DNA of 22,449 nt. It comes from Plakobranchus ocellatus. Its lineage: Eukaryota; Mollusca; Gastropoda; Plakobranchidae. Of the stretch, positions 20,453 to 22,449 are shown in pieces. Under the pieces are notes generated by a model. The model ran no database searches. It was not told the DNA's origin and worked only from the letters and a program-made list of their open reading frames with translations. The first letter of the stretch is position 1; each line of letters starts with the position of its first letter. The position numbers and the translations under genes are program-made. The stretch is taken from positions 4,935,572 through 4,958,020 of the forward strand of contig BLXT01004727.1 of assembly GCA_019648995.1 (NCBI GenBank), read 5' to 3'.

Positions 20453-21189
20453 TGAAGAAGGCAGCTAACAATGACATGCATCTATCTATCTATTTTTTCT
20501 GAATAGACTGACGAGCAAACAAGAAAAAAAGTTGTGGTCCTTTGGCGAATTGGCCCGCAATTTCGTGGCACAAATAGTATTTCGAAAGATGGTTTAAAAA
20601 TTGAATAGATCGAGACAGACTTTAGAAACTTATCCGGAGAATGACAAACAGATACTTGATACAATCAACAGTCAATGTGGATGTGATCAAAGCAAATTCA
20701 TAAATTCAATTTCAATTGGACTGAAGAGTGAAAGTGCAATAAAAGAGCAAAGAGAAAAAAAAGACATAAAATGAACACTCCACGGAAAGCGAAAAATATC
20801 CCTAACTAGGACTTTGACAAAACGTCTCTCTGATATGGGACAAAGCCGCGGGGTCAAATTTCTAGAAGGTTAAAGAAACCCCAGTTGAGCCGCGTCCCGA
20901 TAAGTTGTGCAAACATTCGCTCACAGTCGCTCAGACTCGCCCAGGCGTCTACAAACGGATTCTTCAAACAAAGGATGCACGTGCGGGCCCTCTGCTTCAT
21001 ATTTAAATTTGACTATAGCTGGAGACGTAGAAAAAAATTCATAGTGAAACAGGATCTTTTCTAAAGACGGACAGTAAAAGGCAGCTCTGTGTTTGGCTAA
21101 GAGGGGCAAAGCTAAAGTATAAATATGAACAACTTTGAATGCACGCATTTTTGTATTGAATGGTGCATGGTGAGCTTTTTTTTTTTTAA
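20453..21189. other. DNA without a recognised gene; contains a GC-rich hairpin
   Basis: Two nested stems, GGGAC/GTCCC (20837-20841 with 20894-20898) and GGGGT/ACCCC (20850-20854 with 20878-20882). A GC-richer patch to about 20990 follows. The 75-codon minus-strand frame at 20921-21148 is not recognised. Confidence 0.4.
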
Positions 21190-21228
21190 ATAAAAAAAAA
21201 AAAAAAAAANNNAAAAAAAAAAAAAGAA
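21190..21228. repeat. Poly-A tract containing a 3-base gap
   Basis: A-run broken by N at 21210-21212 and preceded by a T-run at 21176-21187. Length is unresolved. Confidence 0.9.
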
Positions 21229-21362
21229 ATGTTGTGGCTAGAGCTATTGTTTGAATAAAGTAAAGAAATACGTCTTTGGTCTAGGAATCAGTGTAAATGG
21301 ATCCAAGTCGTTAAGACATGAAAAAAAAAAAACTGTTTTGATGCATACAGAGGTAGCTAATC

Positions 21363-21431
21363 GTAGTGATAGTATTAGCTGCAGCAGTAGCAGCAACAGC
21401 AGTAGTAATGGTAGTAACAGCAGCAGTAGGG

Positions 21432-21512
<81 letters not shown>

Positions 21513-21540
21513 ATAGTAGTAGTAGTAGTAGTTGTAGTAG
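21363..21540. repeat. (AGT)n / (AGC)n trinucleotide repeat
   Basis: Interspersed AGC/AGT units to about 21445, then nearly pure AGT to about 21540. Poly-Ser, poly-Val and poly-Thr frames here are products of the repeat. Confidence 0.96.
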
Positions 21541-22340
21541 AAATGGACCGGCCCACGACTTTTCAATATAACCCGCTGCATTCGTTCTTGAGTGTGTTTA
21601 TAATTTTACTGTTAAAGGCGAGCATAGTGATTACGATCTCTTTTTATATCATTCTTTGGGCATAGTATCTGTTCATCTTATCTCTCTTCTCCCTCTCTTT
21701 CAATAGTTTTCTATCTTACACACCCTTCCTCTGTTACCCTGATAAAATAAATGAATTTGTGTAACCGCGGCAGCAGCAGCGGCAGCTGTTATGCGCCTTT
21801 TCATCCGATCCTTCCGGACAGGCGACCGGATAATTAAAGAAAACTCCGAAATGGCTGCTTCAACATTCTTCGGTGGTCTTATAACTGCACGCGTTAGAGT
21901 CTGGCTGATAGGTAGTAAGATCTTTCTGTGGTTTACAATGAAGCAGATCTCTGTGCTGCCTTAATGCGATGGCATTCGGCACTCGCGATGCGCCGTATTA
22001 AAGGAAATAGAAGTGACCGATGAATGCAATACTTACTTCGGAAACGAAGCTTTGCTCTTTTTCTGAGTATTTTTCGCACGTACAGAACAATTTATAGAAT
22101 AAGGTTGCTATTTAAAATATAAACGTTTTCATAACCCCGCATAAGTCTTTTCTCCGACCGAAGAAAGAAAATGTAATTTGTTTTTTAAAATTGATCATAT
22201 AATGAAAAAAGCTCATAAACTCTTTAAGATTTTATCGGTATTTTACTGTTTTTGAGATCCCCAAGCTTTTGGAAATAATGCCTGTTACATAGCAACTATT
22301 TTTTATTCCTTTTATCAACGCTTTTACTCTTACTTTGAAT
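21541..22340. other. DNA without a recognised gene; CpG- and GC-richer patch
   Basis: The block 21765-22020 is richer in G+C and CpG than its surroundings and has a short GCAGCAGCAGCGGCAGC run. No ORF, splice pair or RNA gene could be supported. Confidence 0.4.
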
Positions 22341-22373
22341 ACCACCGCCACCACTATTACTACTTCTACTGTG

Positions 22374-22449
<76 letters not shown>
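22341..22449. repeat. (ACT)n trinucleotide repeat, cut by the window end
   Basis: Degenerate ACC/ACT units lead into a pure ACT run from about 22373 to the last base, so the array probably continues outside. It is the reverse complement of the AGT array at 21363-21540. Confidence 0.95.

Noticed and set aside
20921-21148. 75-codon minus-strand frame in a GC-richer patch
   Set aside because: No motif, signal peptide or splice sites; composition explains the open frame.
21251-21665. Poly-Ser, poly-Val, poly-Thr and poly-Tyr frames
   Set aside because: All six frames are open because of the AGT repeat; no gene context.
1-22449. CRISPR arrays, prokaryotic operons, LTR elements or Polinton-like genes
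   Set aside because: No spaced direct repeats, operon-like ORF layout, paired long terminal repeats, capsid or integrase motifs were seen.

Overview
This window looks like animal nuclear DNA, most likely from a lophotrochozoan and probably a gastropod mollusc. It is AT-rich and dense in microsatellites (GATA, CT, AT, TTC, CA, AGT/ACT). It also carries tRNA-derived SINEs and a decayed LINE tail, and its one convincing protein-coding exon has a consensus splice donor. The mollusc assignment is an inference from the repeat style and the invertebrate character of the receptor exon. The window also holds three N runs.

The main gene is on the minus strand. One exon (CDS 18460 down to 17638, 274 codons plus one base) begins with a signal peptide and runs into the N-terminal extracellular (Cache-type) domain of a GPR158/GPR179-like orphan class C GPCR. 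It ends at a strong phase-1 donor. No further receptor exon (cysteine-rich, seven-helix or C-tail) was recognised between 17637 and base 1. The left ~17.6 kb is therefore read as the start of a long first coding intron, and the right ~4 kb as 5' flank or an upstream intron. A possible alternative terminal exon lies just inside the intron (17346 to 17246, in frame, with AATAAA downstream). If used, it would yield a short secreted ectodomain.

Region by region: 1-1260 holds a short hairpin; 1262-1419 a decayed tRNA-like SINE (minus); 2519-2621 a GATA array; 3502-3709 a 109-bp tandem duplication; 4086-5344 pyrimidine and TATC microsatellites; 5366-5570 a GC-richer candidate exon (minus) for a small secreted peptide; 6367-6411 a strong hairpin; 7012-7168 a SINE (minus); 7466-9890 AT, TTC and CA arrays; about 10400-10610 a core-promoter-like TATA/Inr and a small direct/inverted repeat unit; 12196-12850 low-complexity DNA; 14871-15020 a second SINE (plus) sharing its 3' tail with the first; 16158-16255 a purine tract; 17246-18460 the receptor exon(s); 19780-20452 the degenerate 3' end of a LINE (plus); 21190-21230 poly-A with a gap; 21363-21540 and 22341-22449 AGT and ACT arrays in opposite orientation.

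I found no convincing self-contained new biological system. The items most worth checking are the candidate secreted peptide exon, the soluble-isoform exon, the shared SINE tail and the inverted microsatellite pairs that could form long duplexes in the intron transcript.
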